Assembly (NCBI RefSeq): GCF_937936315.1
Contig: NZ_CALGWU010000025.1
Location: 1-64,000, forward strand
DNA: 64,000 bases
DNA from: an uncultured Capnocytophaga sp.
GTDB taxonomy: Bacteria; Bacteroidota; Bacteroidia; Flavobacteriales; Flavobacteriaceae
Direction of reading: 5' to 3'
The position numbers and the translations under genes were made by a program. Under the pieces are notes generated by a model. The model made no database searches and was not told the origin of the DNA. It saw only the letters and a list, made by a program, of their open reading frames with translations. Below, piece by piece: positions 26,831-34,340 of this stretch (its first letter is position 1; each line of letters starts with the position of its first letter).

Positions 26831-27907
26831 TTATTTGTTTGTAATATCGGGTTGTGCGCCTATAATGTCTCGGGTTTCTACATAATCCATATCGTAATGA
26901 TAGAATTTCTTGAAGAACTCTTGGGTGATAGGCACTAAATCGGCTTTGAAATAATGCGGATAGGTAAGGCTTGCAAGCCATATACTACCCATCACACGAC
27001 CGAGCCCAGGGGGACGATCGATCCAGCCAAAAGGACGCCAAGGCACTTGGTATACTTGATTTTCTTTTACGGCACGCAATTGTTGCCATATCTTCTCTTG
27101 GCGAATGGCTTTATAACTGTACAAATCATCAAAATTACCAGACCATACTAATATCATATCGGGATTCCAATTGTATATCTGCTCGATAGAAACATTAGTT
27201 TTCCCTTTGCCAGGGAGGAGTTCTACCTCGGCGATATTCTTCCCACCTGTATAATTAATAAGGTAGCTGTGCAATGAGGTAGGGGGCTCAGTTTGCAGTC
27301 CGTTCATACCCTCGGCATAGTAGATAGTTTTGCGTTCATTCGCGGGGATGGTAGCTACTATTTTAGGAATAGAATAACAATATTTTTCTATAAAAGCATT
27401 CAGCTCTTTAGCTTTTTCTTCTTTGTGCAAGAGCGTTCCTAAAAGGCTAATAGCCTCAGTATATTGCTGGAATTCACCACTGAAGAGTACTACAGGAATT
27501 TTAGTTTTCTGCTGGAGCGCATTGGCTTTTTCAGTTTCTTTGGCACGCTCAGTATCGTTTTGCAAGGAAACAGTAAAGAGAATTACATCGGGGTGTAGCT
27601 TTATAATTTCTTCGATAGGCGAACCCGTTACATAAGGTTTGCCTTCATAGAAGCCTTTTTTGAGGTACTTCTTTTCTGATTCGTTGTAGTTAAAGACTCT
27701 ATTGACGGGTAACAAAGTATCGAGTGCATAGATGAGATGCACCGATGAACGGTCGATAAAAGCGTGGTTTATCTGCTTAGGCACAGAGACTTTGCGCCCT
27801 GCCATATCGGTAATAGTTACTTTTTCAGCTGTATTAGCTTGCTTTTTAGGAGTATTGTCGCAAGCTGAAAGGAGGAAAGCGATGAGTATAGGGAATAAAT
27901 ACTTCAT
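26831..27907 (-). CDS. Periplasmic binding lipoprotein for a type II ABC importer
   Basis: A 358-residue lipoprotein of the FecB/BtuF/MolA class. The lipobox LLSAC puts the lipidated cysteine at residue 16. VTITDMAGRKVSVPK opens the first lobe, and PDVILF, ERKTIYYAEGMNGLQ and WNPDMILVWSGNFDD mark the two-lobe fold joined by a rigid helix. It is likely the partner of the permease and ATPase at 21445-23228. It is cotranscribed with moaD. Molybdate or tungstate is the predicted ligand from context; a chelate is possible. Confidence 0.82.
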   Translation of the reverse strand: MKYLFPILIAFLLSACDNTPKKQANTAEKVTITDMAGRKVSVPKQINHAFIDRSSVHLIYALDTLLPVNRVFNYNESEKKYLKKGFYEGKPYVTGSPIEEIIKLHPDVILFTVSLQNDTERAKETEKANALQQKTKIPVVLFSGEFQQYTEAISLLGTLLHKEEKAKELNAFIEKYCYSIPKIVATIPANERKTIYYAEGMNGLQTEPPTSLHSYLINYTGGKNIAEVELLPGKGKTNVSIEQIYNWNPDMILVWSGNFDDLYSYKAIRQEKIWQQLRAVKENQVYQVPWRPFGWIDRPPGLGRVMGSIWLASLTYPHYFKADLVPITQEFFKKFYHYDMDYVETRDIIGAQPDITNK

Positions 27908-27936
27908 TTAATGAATGATAATTTGTTTGAAAGGTG

Positions 27937-27968
27937 CAAATATAGAAAAAATCTTTTGAGGTGTCAAG
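27937..27968 (-). promoter_or_regulatory. Binding lipoprotein promoter, -33 inside an inserted element
   Basis: On the minus strand, -7 TATATTTG (27937-27944) and CTTG at the -33 position (27965-27968), spacing 20. The -33 lies within the terminal inverted repeat of the inserted element, so the insertion rebuilt or replaced the original promoter. Confidence 0.45.
27946..27957. repeat. Left copy of 12-bp flanking direct repeat
   Basis: AAAAAATCTTTT directly abuts the left end of the composite element. An identical copy directly abuts its right end at 29852-29863. Confidence 0.7.
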
Positions 27969-28303
27969 TTAATGGCATATTAACAGAGATTGGAAAATAG
28001 GTTTTCTTTCAATCAATCTTTTTATTAGATTGTTAAAGATAGTCTCTTTGCTCTGTGAGCGATTGATTCTAAAACTATACTCAGCTAAATAGCGGTCTAT
28101 ATTAAACTCTGAAAACCAAGAATATATACCTCGTAATTTGCGACAGCAATATCCATCTTCCCACTTTAAAGAAGCTAGATATTCTTCGCAATCTAAGTCT
28201 GTTTTAAAGCGTTCAGTAAACTCTAAGAGGCTTTGTCCCTTAAATAATTCCATAATACATTAATTTTTCAGAGTGTAAATATATGAAATTATTTTGACAC
28301 CTC
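27958..28303 (-). mobile_element. IS1595-type deleted element, copy 1
   Basis: A 346-bp unit with terminal inverted repeats GAGGTGTCAA (27958-27967) and its complement (28294-28303). It carries one short reading frame that joins the start and end of an IS1595-type transposase. It is too short to move itself and would need an intact transposase elsewhere. Confidence 0.65.
27969..28253 (-). pseudogene. Internally deleted IS1595-type transposase, copy 1
   Basis: A 94-residue open frame. Residues 1-39 match the N-terminal region before the zinc ribbon of IS1595 transposases (FTERFKTDLDCEEYLASLKWEDGYCCRK). Residues from LRGIYSW on match the transposase C-terminus (YLAEYSFRINRSQSKETIFNNLIKR). About 200 residues, including the catalytic DDE-type core, are missing, yet the junction is in frame. 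Family assignment is from memory of the conserved segments. Confidence 0.65.
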
Positions 28304-28426
28304 AATTATTTTCTTGCAAAAATACAATATTTAGCAACAAAAGTCAAGGGATTGTGCGGTTAAAAGGAAGATAATTATTTGTTGCTAATTGTTAATGACT
28401 GGTGTGGGATAGGTAGGCTATCCCTT

Positions 28427-28828
28427 TTATGAGAGAAATACGCTAAAGGTATTGGTATGCGCCTTAAGAATCGTGTCTATTTTAGGAGAATACCCCCCTC
28501 CCATACTACACTGTATAGGTAGCCTATAACGTTGTATATATTCATATACAAGGGTATCCCTCTGCTTACGAACTAGTTGCTCACTCTGCTGAAAGCCTAT
28601 GCGAATCGCCTCACGCTGAGGAAGAGTCAAGGAGAGAAACTGACGTACATAGGTAGGGCTATGTACCAATATAAGCTGCTCAAAAGAAGCTGGTTCTGGA
28701 GTGAAAAAATCAGTAGGTTCCGCAATCCCTTCCCATAACAAAGCCTCATATAAGAGGGCATACTTCTCCATTGGGAAGCGATGATTCTGGGGAACAGGAT
28801 GTGTATAGATAGGGTCAAAAGCAATCAT
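28427..28828 (-). pseudogene. Internally deleted histone deacetylase-like (AcuC/HDAC) gene
   Basis: A 133-residue frame. The first part (AFDPIYTHPVPQNHRFPMEKYALL, then LVHSPTYVRQFLSL) is the N-terminal part of bacterial HDAC-family deacetylases. The end (RLPIQCSMGGGYSPKIDTILKAHTNTF) is their C-terminal part. The central 160 or so residues, with the zinc-binding Asp/His and the GGTHHA motif, are absent, so catalysis is impossible. The junction near residue 92 keeps the frame. The ATG at 28828 is preferred to a TTG at 28834. Confidence 0.65.
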
Positions 28829-28897
28829 TGGCAAAAGGAAAATGAGTTAGTAAGAGATGCCCCACTAACTCATTAATACATTTTAAATATCTATGGA

Positions 28898-29251
28898 TTA
28901 CTCTCCAGCTTTAGGATCTGGTCCATATTGATTTTCTCTGCGTTCTCCTTCAGTACAACAAAGGATTAGGTTGTAGATAGGGATGAAAATATACCACCAA
29001 TCTTTTCCTACATCGTGCATACGACGTACTGCTATAGCAAGGCTAGGAATTAAGCTTGCAAACGCATAAAGCATTGCAACAATAAGAAAGATAATTCCCC
29101 CATTTTCTCCTAGTGCAATAGCTACCCCCTGAAGACCATAGGAGATAAGAATGTTAAAAAGGAAGAACATCCAATACTCTTTTCTGCGGGCTCTCCCATT
29201 GAAATTAGCGAAGTTTTTGGTAAAAACCTCAATAAAGTACTTTTGAAACAT
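28898..29251 (-). CDS. DUF805 family membrane protein
   Basis: A 117-residue inner-membrane protein. The opening FNGRARRKEYWMFFLFN, three to four hydrophobic helices, and the VRRMHDVGKDWWYIFIP segment are hallmarks of DUF805. The C-terminus NQYGPDPKAGE is also typical. The function of the family is unknown. It is the only apparently intact gene inside the composite element. A -7 element TAATTTTG (minus strand, 29342-29349) lies about 90 bp upstream, and a small hairpin (29302-29330) lies between. Confidence 0.85.
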   Translation of the reverse strand: MFQKYFIEVFTKNFANFNGRARRKEYWMFFLFNILISYGLQGVAIALGENGGIIFLIVAMLYAFASLIPSLAIAVRRMHDVGKDWWYIFIPIYNLILCCTEGERRENQYGPDPKAGE

Positions 29252-29506
29252 ACTACAAATAAATTTAATTATTAACTGTTAATTATTAAAGATTTTCTTA
29301 TGGAAAACCCTTTTTTATTCAAGGGCTTCCTAATCAGGGAGCAAAATTAATAAAAATAAATGAATGAAACAAACTTTTTTATGATTTAATAACCAACACT
29401 ACAATCCCAAACATAACTTTTGCTCATAGAAAGCAAAATTATCCTGATTTCACTTCTATATACATCTACAATAAAAACTTAAAAAACAAAGAAAATTAAT
29501 CTTATT

Positions 29507-29851
29507 GAGGTATCTATTTAGCTACATACTAATTGACTTTGGGAAACGGGAGAACGTTCTACAATTCTTTTTATTAATTTGTTAAAGATAGTATCTTTGC
29601 TTTGTGAGCGATTGATTCTAAAACTATACTCAGCTAAATAGCGGTCTATATTAAACTCTGAAAACCAAGAATATATACCTCGTAATTTGCGACAGCAATA
29701 TCCATCTTCCCACTTTAAAGAAGCTAGATATTCTTCGCAATCTAAGTCTGTTTTAAAGCGTTCAGTAAACTCTAAGAGGCTTTGTTCCTTAAATAATTCC
29801 ATAATACATTAATTTTCAGAGTGCAAATATATGAAATTATTTTGCCACCTC
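29507..29851 (-). mobile_element. IS1595-type deleted element, copy 2
   Basis: A 345-bp unit with ends GAGGTATC (29507) and the complement of GAGGTGGC (to 29851). It is in the same orientation as copy 1. Its interior at 29598-29784 is almost identical to 28049-28235, while the ends have diverged. Confidence 0.62.
29518..29802 (-). pseudogene. Internally deleted IS1595-type transposase, copy 2
   Basis: A 94-residue frame with the same deletion junction (YCCRK to LRGIYSW) as the copy at 27969-28253. The first 71 or so residues differ at about one position; the last 20 differ at many. The shared junction shows that both copies derive from one deleted ancestor. Confidence 0.65.
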
Positions 29852-29863
29852 AAAAAATCTTTT
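29852..29863. repeat. Right copy of 12-bp flanking direct repeat
   Basis: AAAAAATCTTTT directly follows the right terminal repeat of the composite element and is identical to 27946-27957. Confidence 0.7.
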
Positions 29864-29957
29864 CATTTGATATATAATAGTGTTTAAGAGTTTGCTTAGG
29901 GAAAATGCTTTGATAGATGTCCTACCAAAGCATTTCTATTAAGAGTAAAAACAAAAT

Positions 29958-32030
29958 TTAGAAGTTATAGGATACTCCTGTGATAAAATTACGACCTGCT
30001 TGTGACCAGCCATAAGCCCAGTAGTAATCTCTGTCTAAAAGGTTATTCACCCCAAAGTTGAAGTCTAATCCTTTGTAAAGTTTTACATTGAGTTTAGCAT
30101 TTACCAATGTAAAATCTGGGGCTTCATCACCTTGGCTGTTGAGATAGCGTTTGCCGTAAGTTTCAGTATTTACGTGTAGTTGGGTTTTAATTTCAGGCAC
30201 TGAAATAGTCGCAAAACCTACCAATTTGTATTTAGGAACATTGGTGAGTTTCAAATCGCTGTTTTTGGTTTTGTCTTTCATTTCAATAAAGCTATAGTTA
30301 GCCCCTAAAGTGAGGTATTTTATAGGTGCATATCCTACACCTGCTTCAAAACCTTGATAGAGAGCTTTACCCAGATTGGTGTTATAAATTATATTTCTGC
30401 CACTATTGTCTACCTCTACAGTTAGTTCGTAGATAACGTTGCTTACATCGTTGATAAAGCCTGAAAATTCGTATTGCAATTTGTTATCTAAGGCTTTACC
30501 TGTGTAGTTGAGGTCGTAAGCAATAGTGTATTCAGATTTTAAATCGGGATTAGGCACTTGACCGCCAAATTTGCTTGAATAGCGTTCTTTTTGAGAGGCA
30601 AAACGAGAGCGTTTAGAAGCTGAAAGGGTGATTTGGTGGTTTTCGAGAGGTTTAAATACGAGTCCGCCTTTGAAATCGAAAGCGTTGTCGCTACCTGTTG
30701 GAAAATCGTATAAAGTATTGCGCGCACCAGTAAGGTAGTGTGTACCATACTCTTGTGCTAAGATATTTTCGCGTTGGTTGTAAGATGCTCCTACTACTAC
30801 ATTAAGCCAATCGGTGAGGGTAACAACATCTTCTAACCCTACATAGAGGGTATTATCTTTATAAGATTGTTCTGGTTCTCCTGCTTTGAACATTTGCCTA
30901 GTGAGAGCATTGGCAGCTACTTCGGCATTGTGTTCTTTGTGGTGATCGTATTTTTCGTTGATAGTAAGCGTGATAGCGTTGCGATTAAGCGCTTTAGAAC
31001 TAAAAGTGAGGATTCCACCTAATGAATAATCGTCGTAAATACTACGGAAAGAAGAATTACGATTCATAATAGTATAGGTATCATCGTCATACTGACGCAT
31101 TTCGTTGTAATATTTGTCGTAATACCCAGTGAAGTTCATAAAAGTCTCGCGTGCTATTTTGGTTTTTGTTTTAGCGTATAGACTTGTTTTATTGTAGATA
31201 GGGTAATCACGCCAACTGCTATTACCTGCAGTATATACATTAGGAGAAATATTTTTATTAGCTTGTTGGTTTACAAAACCTAAAGCGTATTCATCGGTTT
31301 CATTTGGCGTATAGCCTATTTTGGCGTTTATCTTCTTGTCAAAAGCCTCAGAGCTACGGCGTTTGCCAGCTTCTTGGTATTGTGTCGGCTCGAAGTTCTT
31401 GGAGAGTACGAAGTTTTCACGTTTGTTGAAAGAACCTGATACCATAGCGTAGAATTTATCTTGGCGTGTACCTACATTCAAGCCAGTGAAATAAGAGTTT
31501 ACGCCAGCACCATCGGCGAAACCAACACCTGAGGTACCGTTGATATCCAATTCTTTTTGAGGGGTACGCGATACGATATTCACAGCACCTCCCATAGCGT
31601 TAGCCCCATATTTTACGGACACTAATCCTTTTTCTACTGAAATACTTCCCAAGTCATAAGTAAGGAAGCGACTGAGGTCGAAATTACCGTCATAAGGAGC
31701 ATAGATAGGAATCCCATCATAATACACAGGAGTACAACGGTTGTCGAACCCACGCACTAAGATAGAACCTTCATTACGACCGCCAAATTGAGTGATACTC
31801 ACACCTGTAAGCAAGTTAAGTGCTTCTACCACATTGGTTTTGTTGTTGTTTTGAAGGTCGGTAGATTTTAGTTCTTGTATAGGAACTACAGATACTTTTT
31901 CAGTCGGTTTTCCTAAAATGGTAACCTCTTGAAGGTCGTAATATTTTTCAGGAAGAGAATCTTTTTCCTGAGCTTGAATAGCAGCTGCTGAAAGCAAAGT
32001 TAAAGCAAAAGCCCAATATTTGTTTTTCAT
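29958..32030 (-). CDS. TonB-dependent outer-membrane receptor, predicted molybdenum uptake
   Basis: A 690-residue TonB-dependent receptor. Residues 1-21 form a signal peptide ending IQAQ. A TonB-box/plug region follows (EVTILGKPTEK, then NVVEALNLLTGVSI, GGRNEGSILVRGFDN and ISVEKGLVSVKYG). The rest is a 22-strand-type barrel ending GVSYNF. There is no N-terminal carboxypeptidase-like domain, so it is of the small-ligand rather than the SusC type. A perfect ModE-like palindrome lies in its leader, which suggests import of molybdate, tungstate or a molybdophore. The ligand is inference. Confidence 0.88.
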   Translation of the reverse strand: MKNKYWAFALTLLSAAAIQAQEKDSLPEKYYDLQEVTILGKPTEKVSVVPIQELKSTDLQNNNKTNVVEALNLLTGVSITQFGGRNEGSILVRGFDNRCTPVYYDGIPIYAPYDGNFDLSRFLTYDLGSISVEKGLVSVKYGANAMGGAVNIVSRTPQKELDINGTSGVGFADGAGVNSYFTGLNVGTRQDKFYAMVSGSFNKRENFVLSKNFEPTQYQEAGKRRSSEAFDKKINAKIGYTPNETDEYALGFVNQQANKNISPNVYTAGNSSWRDYPIYNKTSLYAKTKTKIARETFMNFTGYYDKYYNEMRQYDDDTYTIMNRNSSFRSIYDDYSLGGILTFSSKALNRNAITLTINEKYDHHKEHNAEVAANALTRQMFKAGEPEQSYKDNTLYVGLEDVVTLTDWLNVVVGASYNQRENILAQEYGTHYLTGARNTLYDFPTGSDNAFDFKGGLVFKPLENHQITLSASKRSRFASQKERYSSKFGGQVPNPDLKSEYTIAYDLNYTGKALDNKLQYEFSGFINDVSNVIYELTVEVDNSGRNIIYNTNLGKALYQGFEAGVGYAPIKYLTLGANYSFIEMKDKTKNSDLKLTNVPKYKLVGFATISVPEIKTQLHVNTETYGKRYLNSQGDEAPDFTLVNAKLNVKLYKGLDFNFGVNNLLDRDYYWAYGWSQAGRNFITGVSYNF

Positions 32031-32064
32031 TTCTTTATAGTTAGTTTGCTATTAAATATAAAAA

Positions 32065-32088
32065 CGTTATGTGTTATAAAACATAACG
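32065..32088. promoter_or_regulatory. ModE-like operator, perfect palindrome
   Basis: CGTTATGT-N8-ACATAACG, a perfect 8-bp inverted repeat in the divergent region between the TonB receptor and moeA. The half-sites and 8-bp spacing match the E. coli modA operator as I recall it. For the receptor gene it lies about 30-55 bp downstream of the predicted start of transcription, where a bound repressor would block elongation. Confidence 0.7.
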
Positions 32089-32121
32089 AAAGCTAAAAAA
32101 ATATAGTTGTCTTTTCGGGGG

Positions 32122-32153
32122 CAAAAGTAGTAATAGTTTTTCAACTAACCAAA
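32122..32153 (-). promoter_or_regulatory. TonB receptor promoter
   Basis: On the minus strand, TTTG (32150-32153), a 20-bp spacer and TACTTTTG (32122-32129). This gives a leader of about 85 nt containing the ModE-like site. Confidence 0.6.
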
Positions 32154-32170
32154 TAAAGTAGTTTTTTAAA

Positions 32171-32202
32171 TTTGCTAATTTGCTAATTATACACTACCTT
32201 TG
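32171..32202 (+). promoter_or_regulatory. moeA promoter
   Basis: TTTG (32171-32174), a 20-bp spacer and TACCTTTG (32195-32202). The -33 lies in a small array of the octamer TTTGCTAA. It puts the start of transcription near 32208, excluding the TTG at 32180 as a start codon. Confidence 0.7.
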
Positions 32203-32230
32203 CCGCCAACTATTATACAATTATAATAAG

Positions 32231-33415
32231 ATGGTTACAACAAATCAAGCCAAAGACCTCATTGAAGCTCATATAGAAACTACAAATATTATAGAAGTTC
32301 CTCTTATGGACGCCTTAGGGGGATACTTAGCTGAACACGTGTTTTCACCTATAAATATACCTTCTTTTTCTAATTCAGCAATGGATGGTTATGCCTTTAG
32401 GTATATTGATACACTCACTACCGATACTTTCAAGATTGTAGGAGAAGTAGCTGCAGGTAAAAATTCGTCTGTAAATATAGGCTTTGGAGAGGCTGTGCGT
32501 ATCTTTACGGGGGCAAAAATTCCTGCAGGAGTAGATACTGTGGTAATGCAAGAGGTAGTAACTCGCGAAGGAGACCATATTCGCTTTGATAAAAACCACC
32601 TTAAAAAAGGTCAAAATATTCGTTTAGAAGGAGAACAAACCAAAACGGGAGACCTTGTATTACACGAACATACATACTTGAATGCCGCTACAATAGGTTT
32701 TTTGAGCAGTATGGGGATTGACCGCGTGAAAATATTTGCTAAACCTACTATTGGACTTCTCTACACGGGAGATGAATTAGTAGAGATCGGCGAACCTCTT
32801 AGCGAGGGTAAAATATATAATTCTAATACTTATTTTTTGCAAGCTGCTTTAGCTGAAATAGGCTTGCAGTTCCAATTTATCAAACATATTCCTGATAATC
32901 AATCTGATACTCAAAAAGCAATTGCCGAAGCCTTAGAACAAGTAGACATCTTGTTACTCACAGGAGGGATATCAGTAGGTGATTACGACTTTGTTTTATC
33001 TTCATTACAAAATATTGGGGTAGATGAACTTTTCTATAAAGTACAACAAAAACCTGGTAAACCGCTTTATTTTGGCAAATATGGCACTAAAAGTGTATTT
33101 GCACTTCCTGGTAATCCTGCTTCGGTATTCACGTGTTATCATTTATATGTAAAACCTTTTTTATTAGGATGTTACGGCAGAAATAACTTCCGTAAAGAAA
33201 TGGATTATGCAACCATCACCCACGATTATCCGCGTGCAAAGGCTGAGCTCACTCAGTATCTTAAAGCCTATGTAGATAAAGCTAAAGTAATGGTGTTACA
33301 CTCTCAAGAATCACATAAATTAGACACTCTTCCTCTAACGAATTGTATCATAGAGTTCCCAGCGGGAAAAGCTTCATTCACTCAAGACGAAAAAGTAAAA
33401 ATATGGAGAATATAA
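32231..33415 (+). CDS. moeA: Molybdopterin molybdotransferase MoeA
   Basis: A 394-residue enzyme that inserts molybdate into adenylated molybdopterin. Motifs include NSAMDGYAF, the GGISVGDYDF loop, TGDELVEIG with GKIYNSN, and FALPGNPAS. Four domains of usual size can be fitted. I use the ATG at 32231 because the promoter lies downstream of the longer TTG reading. It overlaps the ModE-like gene by 13 bp, giving an operon moeA-modE-mobA. Confidence 0.94.
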   Translation: MVTTNQAKDLIEAHIETTNIIEVPLMDALGGYLAEHVFSPINIPSFSNSAMDGYAFRYIDTLTTDTFKIVGEVAAGKNSSVNIGFGEAVRIFTGAKIPAGVDTVVMQEVVTREGDHIRFDKNHLKKGQNIRLEGEQTKTGDLVLHEHTYLNAATIGFLSSMGIDRVKIFAKPTIGLLYTGDELVEIGEPLSEGKIYNSNTYFLQAALAEIGLQFQFIKHIPDNQSDTQKAIAEALEQVDILLLTGGISVGDYDFVLSSLQNIGVDELFYKVQQKPGKPLYFGKYGTKSVFALPGNPASVFTCYHLYVKPFLLGCYGRNNFRKEMDYATITHDYPRAKAELTQYLKAYVDKAKVMVLHSQESHKLDTLPLTNCIIEFPAGKASFTQDEKVKIWRI

Positions 33416-33750
33416 CTATCAATGGACATATTTGGTTTCAAACTGCTTCTGGCTTACGTATAGGCGAAGGCAGAGCTAAATTATTAGAAGAAATAGAAAA
33501 TTCAGGTTCTATTTCCGAAGCGGCACGTAAACTCGAAATCCCTTATCGCCGCGCGTGGGGAATGATTAAGGATATGAACACTAATGCTAAAGAGAGTTTG
33601 GTAATCAAAGAAGTAGGAGGTAAAGACGGAGGTAGAAGTATACTTACAGAAGAAGGGAAAAGAATCGTCGCCTTATTCAAAAAAATTAATAAGTGCTTTA
33701 AAGAATTTTCTGAAGATGAAAGCAGTCGTATTAGCGGGGGGGAAAAGTAG
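33403..33750 (+). CDS. ModE-like winged-helix regulator without a Mop domain
   Basis: A 115-residue protein matching only the N-terminal DNA-binding domain of ModE: GRAKLLEEIENSGSISEAARKLEIPYRRAWGMIKDMN, then GGKDGGRSILTEEGKRI. The C-terminal di-Mop molybdate-binding domains are absent. I start it at the ATG at 33403, overlapping the end of moeA, because homology begins there; it also overlaps mobA by 35 bp. It is the likely regulator of the three ModE-like sites in this window. How it senses molybdate without Mop is unclear; a partner protein or direct effector binding is possible. Confidence 0.85.
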   Translation: MENITINGHIWFQTASGLRIGEGRAKLLEEIENSGSISEAARKLEIPYRRAWGMIKDMNTNAKESLVIKEVGGKDGGRSILTEEGKRIVALFKKINKCFKEFSEDESSRISGGEK

Positions 33751-34276
33751 CCGAATGGGGCAAGACAAAGCCCTAATTCTCTTTAATGAAAAACCTCTCT
33801 TATTACACATTGCTAACATCTTGCAAGAAGTGAATAGCAAAGTGTATATATCAGGTAAAAAAGGAGCTTACAACAGTTTCCCTTATCCTCAAATCGCCGA
33901 TGTTTATCCCGAGAAAGGACCCTTAGGTGGTATCTACAGTGCTTTGGAGTATTGTAAGGATGATATATTGGTGTGCCCTTGTGATATGCCTTTTATAAAT
34001 ACTTATGTACTTCATTTTCTACTGCTTAATTATGATTTTACACGCATCAATGTACTTGAGTTCAACGGACAAATATTTCCTACTTTAGGAATTTACCCAT
34101 ATAATGTAGCCTCAGCTCTTAAGACGTTTATAGAGAATGATATACTGCAATTGCAGAAAGTACTAACTGCTCTCAACGCTCAAAAAATCGCCTATCCAGT
34201 ACATCCTAATACAAAAAGATATTTTACAAACCTCAATACTCCCGAAGATTTAAAAATACAAACATTTTCTAATTAA
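33716..34276 (+). CDS. mobA: Molybdenum cofactor guanylyltransferase MobA
   Basis: A 186-residue enzyme that joins GMP to Mo-molybdopterin to make the MGD form used by NarB-type reductases. The nucleotide loop LAGGKSSRMGQDKALI is at residues 6-21; PLGGIYSALEYC and VCPCDMPFI follow the family. It closes the moeA operon. An octamer array starts at its stop codon (34269-34300). Confidence 0.93.
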   Translation: MKAVVLAGGKSSRMGQDKALILFNEKPLLLHIANILQEVNSKVYISGKKGAYNSFPYPQIADVYPEKGPLGGIYSALEYCKDDILVCPCDMPFINTYVLHFLLLNYDFTRINVLEFNGQIFPTLGIYPYNVASALKTFIENDILQLQKVLTALNAQKIAYPVHPNTKRYFTNLNTPEDLKIQTFSN

Positions 34277-34300
34277 CTCATTGGCTAATTAACAAATTAT
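34269..34300. repeat. Octamer array upstream of ctlX
   Basis: Four 8-bp units (CTAATTAA, CTCATTGG, CTAATTAA, CAAATTAT) begin inside the mobA stop and end just before the ctlX -7 element TACCTTTG at 34312-34319. Confidence 0.65.
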
Positions 34301-34340
34301 ACTTACTTTTGTACCTTTGATTGCTAACCTCTGTTTACTG

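Larger units (their letters stand above)
27958..29851. mobile_element. Composite element of two IS1595-derived units
   Basis: A 1.9 kb unit bounded by GAGGTGTC at the left and the inverted form at the right. It consists of two direct copies of a 345-bp deleted IS1595-type element around a cargo of a deleted HDAC-like gene and a DUF805 gene. Perfect 12-bp direct repeats flank the whole unit in register, while the inner ends show no such match. This points to insertion as one unit between the binding-protein and TonB-receptor genes. IS1595 relatives usually make 8-bp target duplications, so the 12-bp length is odd. Confidence 0.6.

Noticed and set aside
26829..26981. Longer MoaD reading to 26981
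   Set aside because: It runs into the binding-lipoprotein gene, has no MoaD-like sequence, and the beta-grasp domain starts at 26828.
27958..28303. 8-bp target duplication around each single IS1595-type unit
   Set aside because: The flanks of each unit alone match at best 6 of 8 bases; only the outer flanks of the pair match perfectly (12 bp).
32180..32230. Longer MoeA reading from a TTG at 32180
   Set aside because: A consensus promoter (32171-32202) lies across this extension and the MoeA family start is at 32231.
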